A stretch of DNA of 54,336 nt from a virus. The translations under genes were made by a program, and so were the position numbers. The stretch covers positions 1 to 54,336 of the IMG/VR virus record IMGVR_UViG_3300048927_000623. The stretch is one strand, 5' to 3'. Every line of letters starts with the position of its first letter. Positions within the stretch are counted from its first letter, which is position 1. Under the pieces are notes generated by a model that searched no databases, was not told the origin of the DNA, and worked only from the letters and a program-made list of their open reading frames with translations. Below are positions 1 through 8,085 of this stretch, piece by piece.

Positions 1-326
1 CCTTCCGCATCCTGTCGATGGATCAGTCCACCGCCGTTCACCCGTCGCAGCTGCCGCCGGTTCGCACCCATGTGCAGGTCACGCCGTCAAGCGGGCTTGA
101 GCGTGCAATCGTCAAGTGGTTCAACCGGACCAAGGGTTTCGGCTTCTTGACGCGCGGCGAAGGCACGGAAGATATTTTCGTGCATATGGAAACGCTGCGC
201 CGCTTCGGCCTCACGGAACTGCGTCCGGGCCAGGTGGTGCTGGTGCGCTTTGGCGATGGCGACAAGGGTTTGATGGCGGCGGAAATCCACCCCGACAACC
301 CGGCCCCGATCGGGATGTCGCACTGA
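1..326 (+). CDS. Cold-shock domain protein, C-terminal part
   Basis: The frame is open from the window edge, so the N-terminus lies upstream. The visible part carries one complete cold-shock domain with the RNA-binding patches KGFGFL (RNP1) and DIFVHM (RNP2), and ends PIGMSH. Rhizobial CspA-like proteins of about 190 residues have two such domains, so this is probably the second. The family binds single-stranded RNA/DNA and acts as an RNA chaperone in the cytoplasm. Its stop codon overlaps the start of the next gene (TGATG), indicating translational coupling. The identification is firm; the full length is not visible. Confidence 0.88.
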   Translation, partial: FRILSMDQSTAVHPSQLPPVRTHVQVTPSSGLERAIVKWFNRTKGFGFLTRGEGTEDIFVHMETLRRFGLTELRPGQVVLVRFGDGDKGLMAAEIHPDNPAPIGMSH

Positions 327-811
327 TGGCCGCTGTGTTTCGCAACTTGATGAAGAGCGCCGTTCTGGCGCTTCTTTTTTTCACGCTCTCAAGCGCAGCA
401 CAGGCTCAACAGCAGCAGACGTTTCAATCCGAACCGCTGACGATAGAGACCGCCTCCGGAGAAACCCACGAATTTGTTGCGGAACTGGCGCTGGACAACG
501 CCCAGCGCGAACAGGGCCTTATGTTTCGCAAGTCAATGCCGCTTGGAAGCGGTATGCTGTTCGATTTCGGCAAGGAGCGGGATGTAGCCATGTGGATGAG
601 GAATACTCTCATTCCGCTCGACATGCTGTTCATCGCCCGGGACGGGCGCATAACCCATATCCACGAGAACGCCGTGCCACACTCAGAAGCGATCATCAGC
701 TCCCGTGGGTCGGTCAAATTCGTGCTTGAACTGAATGGCGGCACTGCCAAACGCTACGGCATCAAACCAGGCGATGTGGTTCGCAGTGCACAAATCGGCA
801 ACCGGAAATGA
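326..811 (+). CDS. DUF192 family exported protein
   Basis: 161 residues. The ATG at 326 overlaps the previous stop as TGATG, which decides the start over longer in-frame versions. Residues 1-29 form a signal peptide with a hydrophobic core ALLFFTL and an AQA cleavage motif. The rest is a DUF192 domain: REQGLMFRKSMP, FDFGKERDVAMWMRNTLIPLDMLF in two conserved blocks, and VLELNGGTAKRYGIKPGD near the end. DUF192 proteins are small beta-rich proteins of unknown biochemical role, usually periplasmic. The downstream gene faces it and a shared terminator-like hairpin separates them. Confidence 0.85.
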   Translation: MAAVFRNLMKSAVLALLFFTLSSAAQAQQQQTFQSEPLTIETASGETHEFVAELALDNAQREQGLMFRKSMPLGSGMLFDFGKERDVAMWMRNTLIPLDMLFIARDGRITHIHENAVPHSEAIISSRGSVKFVLELNGGTAKRYGIKPGDVVRSAQIGNRK

Positions 812-833
812 CATTGCCGCGTTACTGCGTCTG

Positions 834-861
834 AAAAGGCCGGACGACGTTTCGCCCGGCC
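834..861 (-). terminator. Rho-independent terminator
   Basis: Read on the minus strand, GGCCGG and CCGGCC arms (856-861 and 838-843) enclose a 12-base loop and are followed by TTTTC. It lies 10 bases past the stop of the minus-strand gene at 871 and may also stop the converging DUF192 transcript. Confidence 0.7.
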
Positions 862-870
862 GGCAAGATC

Positions 871-1119
871 TCAGTAGACCGGCTCGATATGGCTCAAAAT
901 CCGGCAATTGGAAATAGATGCGGCAAGATTGATGGCAATGTCGATTGCCTCGACCGAATCCGCCGTCCCTTCGAGATAGATCACGTCATTTTCGACGGTT
1001 GCGGAAATCCGCGACTTCTCGAGACCGTTTTCGAAAGCCAATGCAGAGGTGATGGCCTCGCATACACCCGCCATGCGGTCTCCAAAGAAGCTTTCCTGAA
1101 TGCCTGACAAATTGAACAT
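871..1119 (-). CDS. Small BON-like domain protein
   Basis: 82 residues. A clear AAGGAG ribosome site lies 8-10 bases before the ATG at 1119. The C-terminal half (LEKSRISATVENDVIYLEGTAD and following, through IAINLAASIS) has the alpha-beta pattern of a BON domain: short strand, VIYLEG turn, helix of alanines. BON domains bind phospholipids or polysaccharide when exported, but no signal peptide is present, so a cytoplasmic protein is more likely. A terminator hairpin follows directly. Domain assignment is by pattern only. Confidence 0.65.
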   Translation of the reverse strand: MFNLSGIQESFFGDRMAGVCEAITSALAFENGLEKSRISATVENDVIYLEGTADSVEAIDIAINLAASISNCRILSHIEPVY

Positions 1120-1330
1120 GTGCGTTCTCCTTCTTGGCTATTACAACGCCCGAATCACGGTTTTGTTCATCTCCGGTTCATCAATTCGTTCATCTTCCAT
1201 TCATCTTGGCAAATTGGAACCCCCTGCCCGATCACATTTTAGGTGATCGGGAACCATTTCGTGAGGTGAGCATTTCGCGCATGGGAGTGAAATTTGCCGT
1301 CAAGGCGCATGAAACAGGGAGGAGAATGAC

Positions 1331-1600
1331 ATGCTGATTAACAAAACGGAGCCGTGTCACCACGCCTCGTGGATGAAGCCGGTGGCGATCCACCTGCCGT
1401 TATCCGCAGCGGTGGAAATCTACAGCCCTCTGGTGGCGCTGGACATGCTGATGTACCGCTGGCCGGATGAACACGGACCGGAATATGAGGACGCACGCAG
1501 GAACTGTCTCGATGCTATCGCTGGAAAATGCGACATCGAAAAAGCGCGGGAATCGTTTCTGGTCGCAAGCAGCCACGCGCATATTCTGAACATCCACTAG
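1331..1600 (+). CDS. DUF982 domain protein
   Basis: 89 residues, ATG at 1331 preceded by GGGAGGAG. It shows the rhizobial DUF982 pattern: a beta start, then ALDMLMYRWPDEHGPEYEDAR, CLDAIAG, and a closing helix with AR.SFLVAS. DUF982 proteins are short, of unknown function, and almost confined to Rhizobiales, where they occur in many copies per genome. It supports the host assignment. It is monocistronic as far as can be seen. Confidence 0.8.
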   Translation: MLINKTEPCHHASWMKPVAIHLPLSAAVEIYSPLVALDMLMYRWPDEHGPEYEDARRNCLDAIAGKCDIEKARESFLVASSHAHILNIH

Positions 1601-2080
1601 GTCGTCACGCGGAAGGCTTTGTGAATATTATCGACTACATATCAATCACTTACGGTGATGACAACCGGATGAGCGGCAAGTCTATCTGCCGTCATCAACA
1701 TGGCTCCAGAGGTCAAAACAACGGGCAATCCACCTGCGTGGATCGCCCGTTTGATTGAAGCCTGAACTTCGTCCTATTCAAATGGCCGGGTGCACAGGGA
1801 TCGGGAGGTTGCTGTGAGATACACCGTCTTAATTTTCCCCATGCACCGGCAGTCAATACTCGGATAGATTTCTGTCTTACAATCGGTGTTTCGACGTGAC
1901 TATTCCTGATAGCGCGACACGCCCGCTTCGTCGTTATGGCATTCAACCAGGCAAACGACCGTCTCCCCTAGCGAAGAGGTAGTCTGCAAAAACCGTTCAC
2001 GCTTTCTCGGTAACAAACGCGGCATCGACCCGTGCGCCAGGGTCGCATGAACGACCGAAGTCGGATCCTGCCTGCGGAAC
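1601..2080. other. Non-coding stretch with one hairpin
   Basis: No convincing gene. The one clear structure is a 12-bp interrupted hairpin at 1721-1750 (ACGGGC, ATCCAC / GTGGAT, GCCCGT with one mismatch) followed by TTGATT on the plus strand and preceded by AAAACA. It could terminate transcription in either direction. Short ORFs on both strands lack ribosome sites. Confidence 0.5.
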
Positions 2081-2112
2081 ATGACATGTAACTGTCATGC
2101 AAACGTTATAAT
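2081..2112 (+). promoter_or_regulatory. Pho-box-like promoter
   Basis: Three 7-mers spaced by exactly 4 bases: ATGACAT (2081), CTGTCAT (2092, a perfect PhoB half-site) and ACGTTAT (2103). A perfect TATAAT lies at 2107-2112, about 70 bases before the glycosyltransferase start. The match to the CTGTCAT-N4-CTGTCAT consensus is 5/7, 7/7 and 4/7. Confidence 0.55.
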
Positions 2113-2183
2113 CCGCAATGACGAATTCCATGGAATCGGTTGGCGGGTAAACCGCTGAAAGCTTGGGAGTGGAACTGGCCAAC

Positions 2184-3326
2184 ATGGAAACTGTTTTTGC
2201 CCTTTGCGCAATTCTGCTCCTCGCCTTCAATCTTCTCGGCGTCGTTCTGGCAGGCTGGCGGCTGAAAAGATGCGATACGGACAACGCACTTGTCCGGCAG
2301 AAACCGCCGGTATCACTGGTGGTGCCGCTGCGCGGCATCGAAACTTTCACGCCGCTGACGCTGTCGCGCGCCTTCCAGCTCAACTGGCCGGACTATGAGC
2401 TTCTGTTCTGCGTCGCCGACGAGTTCGATCCCGTGATCGAGGAAGTGCGCAAGGCAAGCGCGGCCTTCCCCGCAGTTTCAGCGCAATTGCTCATCGGCGA
2501 TGATCGCATCAGCGCCAATCCCAAACTGAACAATTGCGTCAAGGGCTGGCGTGCTGCCCGACACGAATGGGTCATTCTGGCCGATTCCAATGTTTTGATG
2601 CCGCAATCCTATATCGAAACCATGATGTCGGCCTGGCGGCCGGATAGCGGACTGGTCTGCTCGCCACCGCTCGGCTCCCGGCCGGATGGCTTTTGGGCGC
2701 ATGTGGAATGCGCCTTCCTCAACGGCTCGCAAGGCCGCTGGCAATATGCGGCGGAAGCCATCGGCATGGGCTTCGCGCAGGGCAAATCGATGTTGTGGAA
2801 CAAGCCGTTCCTGGAAGAGCGCGGCGGCATCCGCGCGCTCGCCGCCGAAATCGCCGAAGATGCCGCTTCCACGAAACTGGTCAGAAACGCCGGTCGCAAG
2901 GTACACCTGGTGTCGGCCCCGTTCGAGCAGCCGCTCGGACAGCGCCATGCCGGTGAGATCTGGTCGCGGCAGACCCGCTGGGCGCGGCTGCGGCGCGTCA
3001 CCTTCCCGCAATATTTCGCCCCGGAAATCCTCACCGGCGCGCTTCCCCCGCTCCTCTTCGCGCTCGCTGCCGCCGTTGCCGCGGATGCGAACCTTGCCGT
3101 CACCGCGATTGCCGTACTCGCCATCATGTATGGCCCGGAACTGGCGCTCGCAGCTCTCAACCGGTGGCCGGTATCACTCTATACCCTTCCGGCAATGGTC
3201 GCGCGGGATGTCATCATGCCATTCGTCTGGGTACGCAGCTGGATCGGCAGCGCGGTTGCATGGCGCGGCAATGTCATGACGATCGGCACGGCCGAAAGCA
3301 CATTGGCCGGACCTTCAGCGGACTGA
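2184..3326 (+). CDS. GT21-like glycolipid glycosyltransferase
   Basis: 380 residues from the ATG at 2184; a TTG seven codons earlier (2163) is an alternative. It begins with a membrane helix (LCAILLLAFNLLGVVLAGW), followed by a family 2/21 catalytic domain: VSLVVPLRGIE, VADEFDP, LADSNVLMP and QTRWARLRR (the Q-x-x-RW motif of processive enzymes). Two or three hydrophobic segments close the protein. It resembles ceramide glucosyltransferases and the rhizobial processive lipid glycosyltransferases that build diacylglycerol glycolipids at the inner membrane. The Pho-box-like promoter fits a role in phosphate-saving lipid remodelling. Sugar donor and acceptor cannot be told from sequence. It is the last chromosomal gene before attL. 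Confidence 0.82.
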   Translation: METVFALCAILLLAFNLLGVVLAGWRLKRCDTDNALVRQKPPVSLVVPLRGIETFTPLTLSRAFQLNWPDYELLFCVADEFDPVIEEVRKASAAFPAVSAQLLIGDDRISANPKLNNCVKGWRAARHEWVILADSNVLMPQSYIETMMSAWRPDSGLVCSPPLGSRPDGFWAHVECAFLNGSQGRWQYAAEAIGMGFAQGKSMLWNKPFLEERGGIRALAAEIAEDAASTKLVRNAGRKVHLVSAPFEQPLGQRHAGEIWSRQTRWARLRRVTFPQYFAPEILTGALPPLLFALAAAVAADANLAVTAIAVLAIMYGPELALAALNRWPVSLYTLPAMVARDVIMPFVWVRSWIGSAVAWRGNVMTIGTAESTLAGPSAD

Positions 3327-3380
3327 ACGGAAGCTATTATTTGAAAGGGTTACACCGACAAGCGAATGTTTCGCTTTAAA

Positions 3381-3429
3381 TGGTCGGAGTGGAGAGATTC
3401 GAACTCCCGACCCTCTGGTCCCAAACCAG
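3381..3429. repeat. attL core, tRNA-Pro 3' fragment
   Basis: 49 bp identical to 54210-54258. It covers the tRNA from the anticodon loop to the encoded CCA end (minus strand) and then diverges. It is the displaced chromosomal 3' end of the tRNA gene and is not a functional tRNA. Confidence 0.93.
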
Positions 3430-3504
3430 CGCTTCAGACGGCGGCACAACGGTTCTTGACGTTTAGGAACTCCAGTTGATCCCCGTTCGTTCCCGGTGAA
3501 TTAC

Positions 3505-3551
3505 GTTGTTCCGTTGGCGGTTCGTTGGCGGTAGAACGCCACCGGAACAAC
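3505..3551. promoter_or_regulatory. attL arm-type sites
   Basis: Two direct copies of CGTTGGCGGT at 3512-3521 and 3523-3532, the same 10-mer that occurs twice near attR. They are framed by a 9-bp inverted repeat, GTTGTTCCG (3505) and CGGAACAAC (3543). They lie about 80 bp inside the core, as expected for integrase or excisionase arm sites. Confidence 0.65.
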
Positions 3552-3579
3552 TGCTGAATGGACCGACTCCGGATCGGAG

Positions 3580-4791
3580 TCAAGCCGCCTTGTTGCGCTC
3601 ATGGCGAGTCGTCGATCCAACCTTCGGCTTTTTCGCGAATGTCTGGTGGACAGCGGAATACTCGCCTGGGATGACGTGCTTGTAGACCTTACGGATCACT
3701 TCGGGAGTGGTCGAAACGAAGTCAGCCACATCCTCGACCGAAACCCCGTGCTGAAGGAGCAGCGTCACGCACGTGTGCTTCAACGTATGACGGTTCACCT
3801 CCGCGGCGCGCTCTTCGCCGAGAACCTCGTGCTTCAGCGTATAGAATCCCTTCCGGCAGTCGACGGGCCGCCCCTGGTACTCGATCAGGTATCGCGTCCC
3901 CTTCATGGCGCCGCGACCATGATGCCAGCGCTTCATCAATCGCAACAGCGGATCCGGGATTAGGATCGGATCCGCTCTCTTGTTGTGAGGCGCCATCTCC
4001 TTATGAGCCGTTCGATAGAAAATGCCGTTTTCGAGATCAATCCACGGCCGGCCGGGTTCCTTCACGAAAGAAGCCGCCTGGATACGTTCGGCGCGTGTCC
4101 CAGTGAAAACAGCGACGGCGATGAATTTCCCGATGTGCTCCGCCACCTTGTGGGTAGGCTCCCCGTTGAACGTGTGGCGTTTCCACATCGCCCTCTGATA
4201 GAGCTTCTTGACTTCTTTCTCCGTGAAATAGTGCAGACGGCTGCCCTGAGCCTCGGGAATGTCATAGTTTAGTTCGTCATCGTACTTCTTGACCTTTCCT
4301 TCCTTGGCGCAGAAGTTCACGATGGCGCGAAGGAGGATAAGCTCGTTGCGGACAACCGACGGCTTGCGATCCTTTTGGTATTCCTTCGAAGTCTTCCGCT
4401 TGATTTCCGAGACGAACTTTTCGCCCCAGAACACCGACAACCGCTCGATCTGATCGAGATGTTCCTTGCGGCGGGCTTTAGACATCTTCGCGATGTCGTC
4501 CTCCTGCTCCTGCAGGTAATACAGCAACAGGTCGCCGATCTTGACCTCGGAAGCCAGCAGCCCATCGGTAATTTCGACTTTGGAGTATCGCTCCACGTTG
4601 TATTCGTGGAGCTTCAGCAGCGCTTCCTCCCGCGCTACTTTAGATCCCTCAGCCGTCGTGAAAGAGCATCCCGTCGCAACTTGCTTGCTTCCGTGCTTGA
4701 TGAACCAGGTGCCTTTGTGGGTGAGCTTGCCCGCTTTGTCGTAGCGGGGCTTTCGTTCGAGGATGTGGGGTTCTTCGACTTCTCGCGGCAT
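3580..4791 (-). CDS. int: Tyrosine recombinase (phage integrase)
   Basis: 403 residues from the ATG at 4791, which has AAAGGAG about 11 bases upstream; a longer in-frame ORF reaches 4971 but has no such signal. The N-terminal arm- and core-binding regions precede a catalytic domain with the first Arg in FTGTRAERIQ, the HTLKHT box (the second Arg replaced by Lys, as in some rhizobial integrases), and the nucleophile Tyr in VYKHVIPG. It integrates the phage into tRNA-Pro at the adjacent attL. The first 157 nt overlap the excisionase-like gene in another frame. A 7-bp hairpin with a 3-base loop (GACTCCG/CGGAGTC) lies just past the stop. Confidence 0.93.
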   Translation of the reverse strand: MPREVEEPHILERKPRYDKAGKLTHKGTWFIKHGSKQVATGCSFTTAEGSKVAREEALLKLHEYNVERYSKVEITDGLLASEVKIGDLLLYYLQEQEDDIAKMSKARRKEHLDQIERLSVFWGEKFVSEIKRKTSKEYQKDRKPSVVRNELILLRAIVNFCAKEGKVKKYDDELNYDIPEAQGSRLHYFTEKEVKKLYQRAMWKRHTFNGEPTHKVAEHIGKFIAVAVFTGTRAERIQAASFVKEPGRPWIDLENGIFYRTAHKEMAPHNKRADPILIPDPLLRLMKRWHHGRGAMKGTRYLIEYQGRPVDCRKGFYTLKHEVLGEERAAEVNRHTLKHTCVTLLLQHGVSVEDVADFVSTTPEVIRKVYKHVIPGEYSAVHQTFAKKPKVGSTTRHERNKAA

Positions 4792-5363
4792 TCTTCCAGC
4801 CACTCCTTTATCATCGTTCTCGTCACGTACATGTTCTTGTCGTTCGGCCGCAGGACAGCGAGCTGCCCACGCGATATGGCGCCGCGAAGCGTCTTCACCG
4901 TGATGTTTGGACTGGGCGCTCCGGGGATGTCCTTGCCGACATAAAGCTGGCCACCCAGTTCGGGCAGGCACACGACCTCGAACAAGGTCAGCGGCTCATC
5001 CGGATGCGGATCCCGAACCTCCCGAGCTGGAACCGACGACTTCGGATCCAGGGCGCGGCGGATGTCGTCGAGCGCCGCCAAGGCATCCTCTTGGTCACGA
5101 ACCTGACGAGCCACCAGATCCTCGAACTCCGCCATCACCCGGTTGACCTCGCGGTCAACCTTGGTGATGAAGGCTCCGTCGGGATCCTCGGGTCCGTCGT
5201 CCTCGGTCAGGCCACGAGCCGCCAGATAGCGATCCCAGTCATCCAACTGCTCTTCCGTCTCGCGCTGCTGCTCGTCCCGTTCGGCGTAGTATTCCCGCTC
5301 GTTGCGCTCGGCAGCCTGCAGGCGGTCGATGAACGGCTTGAGACTAACGATGTTGTCGGTCAC
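4635..5363 (-). CDS. Excisionase-like DNA-binding protein
   Basis: 242 residues from a GTG at 5363 preceded by AACGGAGG; a TTG ten codons upstream is possible. It starts with VTDNIVSLKPFID and a charged, coiled-coil-prone half (residues 10-110). A winged-helix-like segment follows: ITVKTLRGAISRGQLAVLRP, then YVTRTMIKEWLEECR, the usual look of a MerR/Xis-type helix-turn-helix. The Ser/Thr-rich tail (last ~50 residues) is encoded in the same DNA as the start of int. Position directly upstream of int and the DNA-binding fold suggest directionality control. An ACGGA-N4-TCCGT dyad covers its ribosome site and start codon. Confidence 0.72.
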   Translation of the reverse strand: MTDNIVSLKPFIDRLQAAERNEREYYAERDEQQRETEEQLDDWDRYLAARGLTEDDGPEDPDGAFITKVDREVNRVMAEFEDLVARQVRDQEDALAALDDIRRALDPKSSVPAREVRDPHPDEPLTLFEVVCLPELGGQLYVGKDIPGAPSPNITVKTLRGAISRGQLAVLRPNDKNMYVTRTMIKEWLEECREKSKNPTSSNESPATTKRASSPTKAPGSSSTEASKLRRDALSRRLRDLK

Positions 5364-5375
5364 GGATACCTCCGT
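5362..5375. promoter_or_regulatory. ACGGA-N4-TCCGT dyad, copy 1
   Basis: ACGGATACCTCCGT overlaps the ribosome site and GTG start of the excisionase-like gene. One of five such dyads in the prophage. Because half of it resembles a GGAGG ribosome site, this copy is the most likely to be coincidental. Confidence 0.35.
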
Positions 5376-5416
5376 TGTTGTTCTGTCATTCAACCCGGCA
5401 ACCTATCGTCGGCGGA

Positions 5417-7429
5417 TTAACGCTGCGCTGACGGTTTCGGTGAATCCTTTGTGAAATCCCCCTTATCCGAACGCGTGGCCTGTGTCCGGGGGATTTCTGC
5501 AGATTGCGCCAGCGCGAGCTGGAGGGGCTTGCCGTGATCGCGAACGGCGGCCACCACCACTTCGCCGGAGATCTCGCCCTTGTCAGCAAGCTCCTCAGCA
5601 AGGCGCTCGATGACGTCGCGATAGCGTTCCACAAGCTGGCTCGCGCGCAGGAGCTGCTCGTGCAGGATTGCATCGACCTCGGGTTCGAGACGGTGGCGGC
5701 GCAGCGACATGTCCGCTCCATAGCCGTCGGACATCAGGCTAGCGCCGAAGCCGGCGACCGCGAGCATGTGTAGCGCGGCATCGGTCGCCTGCTGCAGGTC
5801 ATGAGCGGCGCCATCGCAGTGATCCCCGATGAGCAGCGTCTCGGCTGCTACGGATCCGAGATAGATCGCGATCTCGTTCTCCCACCAGGCCTTGCTCTTG
5901 CGCTCTCCGAACTTCCCGGAGAACTCGGCGTAGCCAGCCGCCTGCGCCGCGACGTTGGCGAACACTTGCTTGTGGACGACGATGTTCTTGAGATCGCGGT
6001 GACCCAGAGCAATGCCTACCACCGCGTGGCCGAGTTCATGGATGGCCGTCTCCAAGCGCTGCTCGCGCGACAGCGGGCGCACTTCCGGCATCGACGCGGA
6101 GACATGTTCAACGCTGACCGGCACGTGCTTGCGGCGCGCCATGCGGCGCGCATCGCGAGCGACGCGCTCCAGATCTGCGCCGGAGAACCCTTCCGCGCGG
6201 GCGACGACGGTCGACACGTCGACGGCTGCCTGCAGATGATACTGAAGGATCGCCGAGCGCGCGGCAGCGTCCGGCAACTCGATCGCAATGTGGCGGTCAA
6301 GACGGCCGGGGCGCAGCAACGCAGCGTCGATGTTCCCGGGATGGTTGGTCGCACCGATCACGATCACGCCGGGGCGATCGATGGCGCCGTCGAGGCATTC
6401 GAGAAGGCCGTTCACGACACCGCGATTCCAGTCGTCGTAGGAGGCCTTGCCCAGCGACCCGCGCTGCGGGAAGTTGTCGATTTCATCGATCAGGATAATC
6501 GATGGAGCGTTCTCGCGAGCTTCCTTGAAAGCGTCACGCATCGCGCGCAGCAGGCTTCCCTGATGGCCATCACGCGTGCCGAGCCAGGTCGAATAGCTGC
6601 CGACGACGAGGTGCGCGCCGAGGCTTTTCGCCAGCGCACGGGCGAACGTGGTCTTGCCGCAGCCGGGCGGGCCAGAGAGCAACAGGCCGGAATCGACGTC
6701 ATCCCACGGGATGATGCTTGCGTCGTAGTCTTCAAGGTCGCGCTTCAGCTCCAGACCCCATTCCTTGGCTGCACCGTATCCGTGAAGATCCTCCAGACGC
6801 GGGCCATCCTCCGTCTTCTGCGCTAAGACGGCAACCGTTTCCGTCTTCTGCTCCGGGATGGCGCGCATACGCTGGAGAACGTTCTTCACGCCGCGACCGG
6901 TCTTGCGGAGCAGAAGACGGACTTCGGCGGGCAACGACATGATCTCGTCGGCCTCGTCGATGGTGACCTCGGTGCCCGTGACTTCGGCGATCGCGCGCTG
7001 CACGAGCGACATTTCCAGATTGGCGACGTCGATGACGGCATCGGCGATGGCGGACGTGCGCGAAGCAAGGACGGCCTCCTTGTCGCCGCGGCGGCAGATG
7101 AAGACCGAGCGGAAGTTGGCGAAGTTCACCATCTTCCAGGGATCTTCCTTGTTCGGAATGACCTTGTCGTTGACCTTGCGCGGAGTGATTTCGAACGTGT
7201 CGGCGCGGTAGTCGTTGCGGCGGGAGAAGTCGTATTCATCCTCGCCTTCGCTCTCTGTCGCCATTGCCTTGAGGATGTCGTATGCGGCCTGCTGCCAGTG
7301 GCCTGCACCATCGTCGCCCGGAATGACGACGAGGAGCACGAAGGCGCGGCTACCGCGATATGGACGCAGCGCGCGCTGCATATGGTACTCGGCGATCCAG
7401 CGGTCGATGGATTTCGTTTCGTCGGACAT
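5417..7429 (-). CDS. Soluble FtsH-like AAA+ zinc metalloprotease
   Basis: 670 residues from the ATG at 7429; a GTG four codons earlier is less likely. Residues ~1-230 are a phage-specific N-terminal region without membrane segments. An AAA+ module follows: Walker A GPPGCGKT (~253), Walker B IILIDEID (~312) and second region of homology ATNHPGNID...RPGRLDR (~360-380). The C-terminal half is an M41 peptidase with HELGH (~464) and the third zinc ligand Asp in GAAHDLQQATDAA. All catalytic residues of both activities appear present. Cellular FtsH is membrane-anchored; this lacks helices, so it would degrade cytoplasmic targets. Substrates are unknown; a host factor or phage regulator is plausible. 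It lies in the int operon. Confidence 0.87.
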   Translation of the reverse strand: MSDETKSIDRWIAEYHMQRALRPYRGSRAFVLLVVIPGDDGAGHWQQAAYDILKAMATESEGEDEYDFSRRNDYRADTFEITPRKVNDKVIPNKEDPWKMVNFANFRSVFICRRGDKEAVLASRTSAIADAVIDVANLEMSLVQRAIAEVTGTEVTIDEADEIMSLPAEVRLLLRKTGRGVKNVLQRMRAIPEQKTETVAVLAQKTEDGPRLEDLHGYGAAKEWGLELKRDLEDYDASIIPWDDVDSGLLLSGPPGCGKTTFARALAKSLGAHLVVGSYSTWLGTRDGHQGSLLRAMRDAFKEARENAPSIILIDEIDNFPQRGSLGKASYDDWNRGVVNGLLECLDGAIDRPGVIVIGATNHPGNIDAALLRPGRLDRHIAIELPDAAARSAILQYHLQAAVDVSTVVARAEGFSGADLERVARDARRMARRKHVPVSVEHVSASMPEVRPLSREQRLETAIHELGHAVVGIALGHRDLKNIVVHKQVFANVAAQAAGYAEFSGKFGERKSKAWWENEIAIYLGSVAAETLLIGDHCDGAAHDLQQATDAALHMLAVAGFGASLMSDGYGADMSLRRHRLEPEVDAILHEQLLRASQLVERYRDVIERLAEELADKGEISGEVVVAAVRDHGKPLQLALAQSAEIPRTQATRSDKGDFTKDSPKPSAQR

Positions 7430-7480
7430 GTGTTCACCCACGTTTGTTGATGGAAAAGCGGTTCGGTGGGTTGATGAGAT

Positions 7481-7780
7481 TCAGTTGCGGCATTCGTCAC
7501 AGACCGCGAAGACGCGACCGGGGTGAACCTGCGCGCGGTGGCTGCCGCACTCGCAGCAGACATTCCAGGACATCGACGAGTAGCCCTCGGCCATCTTCAA
7601 GGCGCGCCAGTTCTGCTCCATGCCGACCGAATTCTTGTCGAAGTCGACGGACAGCCAACCGCCCGGATTAGCGGAGATATTCGTGAAGACGATGCCTGGG
7701 AATTGGCGCTGCGCTTTGTCGAGAAGCTCCTGTGCCATCGCGCGCCAGCCCTTGGGAAGACGGTTCAGATTGATGGTCAT
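7481..7780 (-). CDS. Small protein with C-terminal zinc-ribbon-like motif
   Basis: 99 residues. The ATG overlaps the stop of the upstream gene (ATGA). The N-terminal half has no recognisable fold; the C-terminus carries CCECGSH and CDECRN, a CxxC...CxxC pair that could bind zinc. It belongs to the leftward phosphoesterase-FtsH-int operon. I do not recognise a family or function. Confidence 0.68.
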   Translation of the reverse strand: MTINLNRLPKGWRAMAQELLDKAQRQFPGIVFTNISANPGGWLSVDFDKNSVGMEQNWRALKMAEGYSSMSWNVCCECGSHRAQVHPGRVFAVCDECRN

Positions 7781-8085
7781 TCGTCGATCTCCATGGCGGG
7801 AAGATAGAAATTCCAGTCGGCGATGGCATCCTCGATCAAGCGCTTCCGGCGCTTGGACAACCCATCATGCCGATAACGGAAGTGCGAGATCAGCCAGCCC
7901 GGCGCGCGCTCCTCGAACCCGGTGAGCTCGATGTCGTGGAGGAAGCCTGTTTCATGAAGAGCGGCGAACATCTGGTCGATGAACGGTTCCATTTCAGGCC
8001 TGACAAGGATTCGGTCGGCAGCAGGAACGGTATCTCCGTAGCGAGCGAAGAGAGTGTCACGCCATGCGGTGTCAGAGCTGGACAT
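7777..8085 (-). CDS. Hypothetical protein in leftward operon
   Basis: 102 residues. The ATG at 8085 overlaps the upstream stop as TGATG, and its own stop overlaps the next start as ATGA, so it is translationally coupled on both sides. It has no membrane segment and no motif I recognise; the middle is rich in aromatic and charged residues (HFRYRHDGLSKRRKR). Coupled overlaps and good codon usage argue that it is real. Confidence 0.66.
   Translation of the reverse strand: MSSSDTAWRDTLFARYGDTVPAADRILVRPEMEPFIDQMFAALHETGFLHDIELTGFEERAPGWLISHFRYRHDGLSKRRKRLIEDAIADWNFYLPAMEIDE

Noticed and set aside
3381-3429. A second tRNA-Pro gene at the left end
   Set aside because: Only the 3' half is present; the sequence beyond 3429 does not continue the tRNA.
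5801-6826. A 341-codon plus-strand ORF
   Set aside because: Antisense to the FtsH-like gene; no family pattern.
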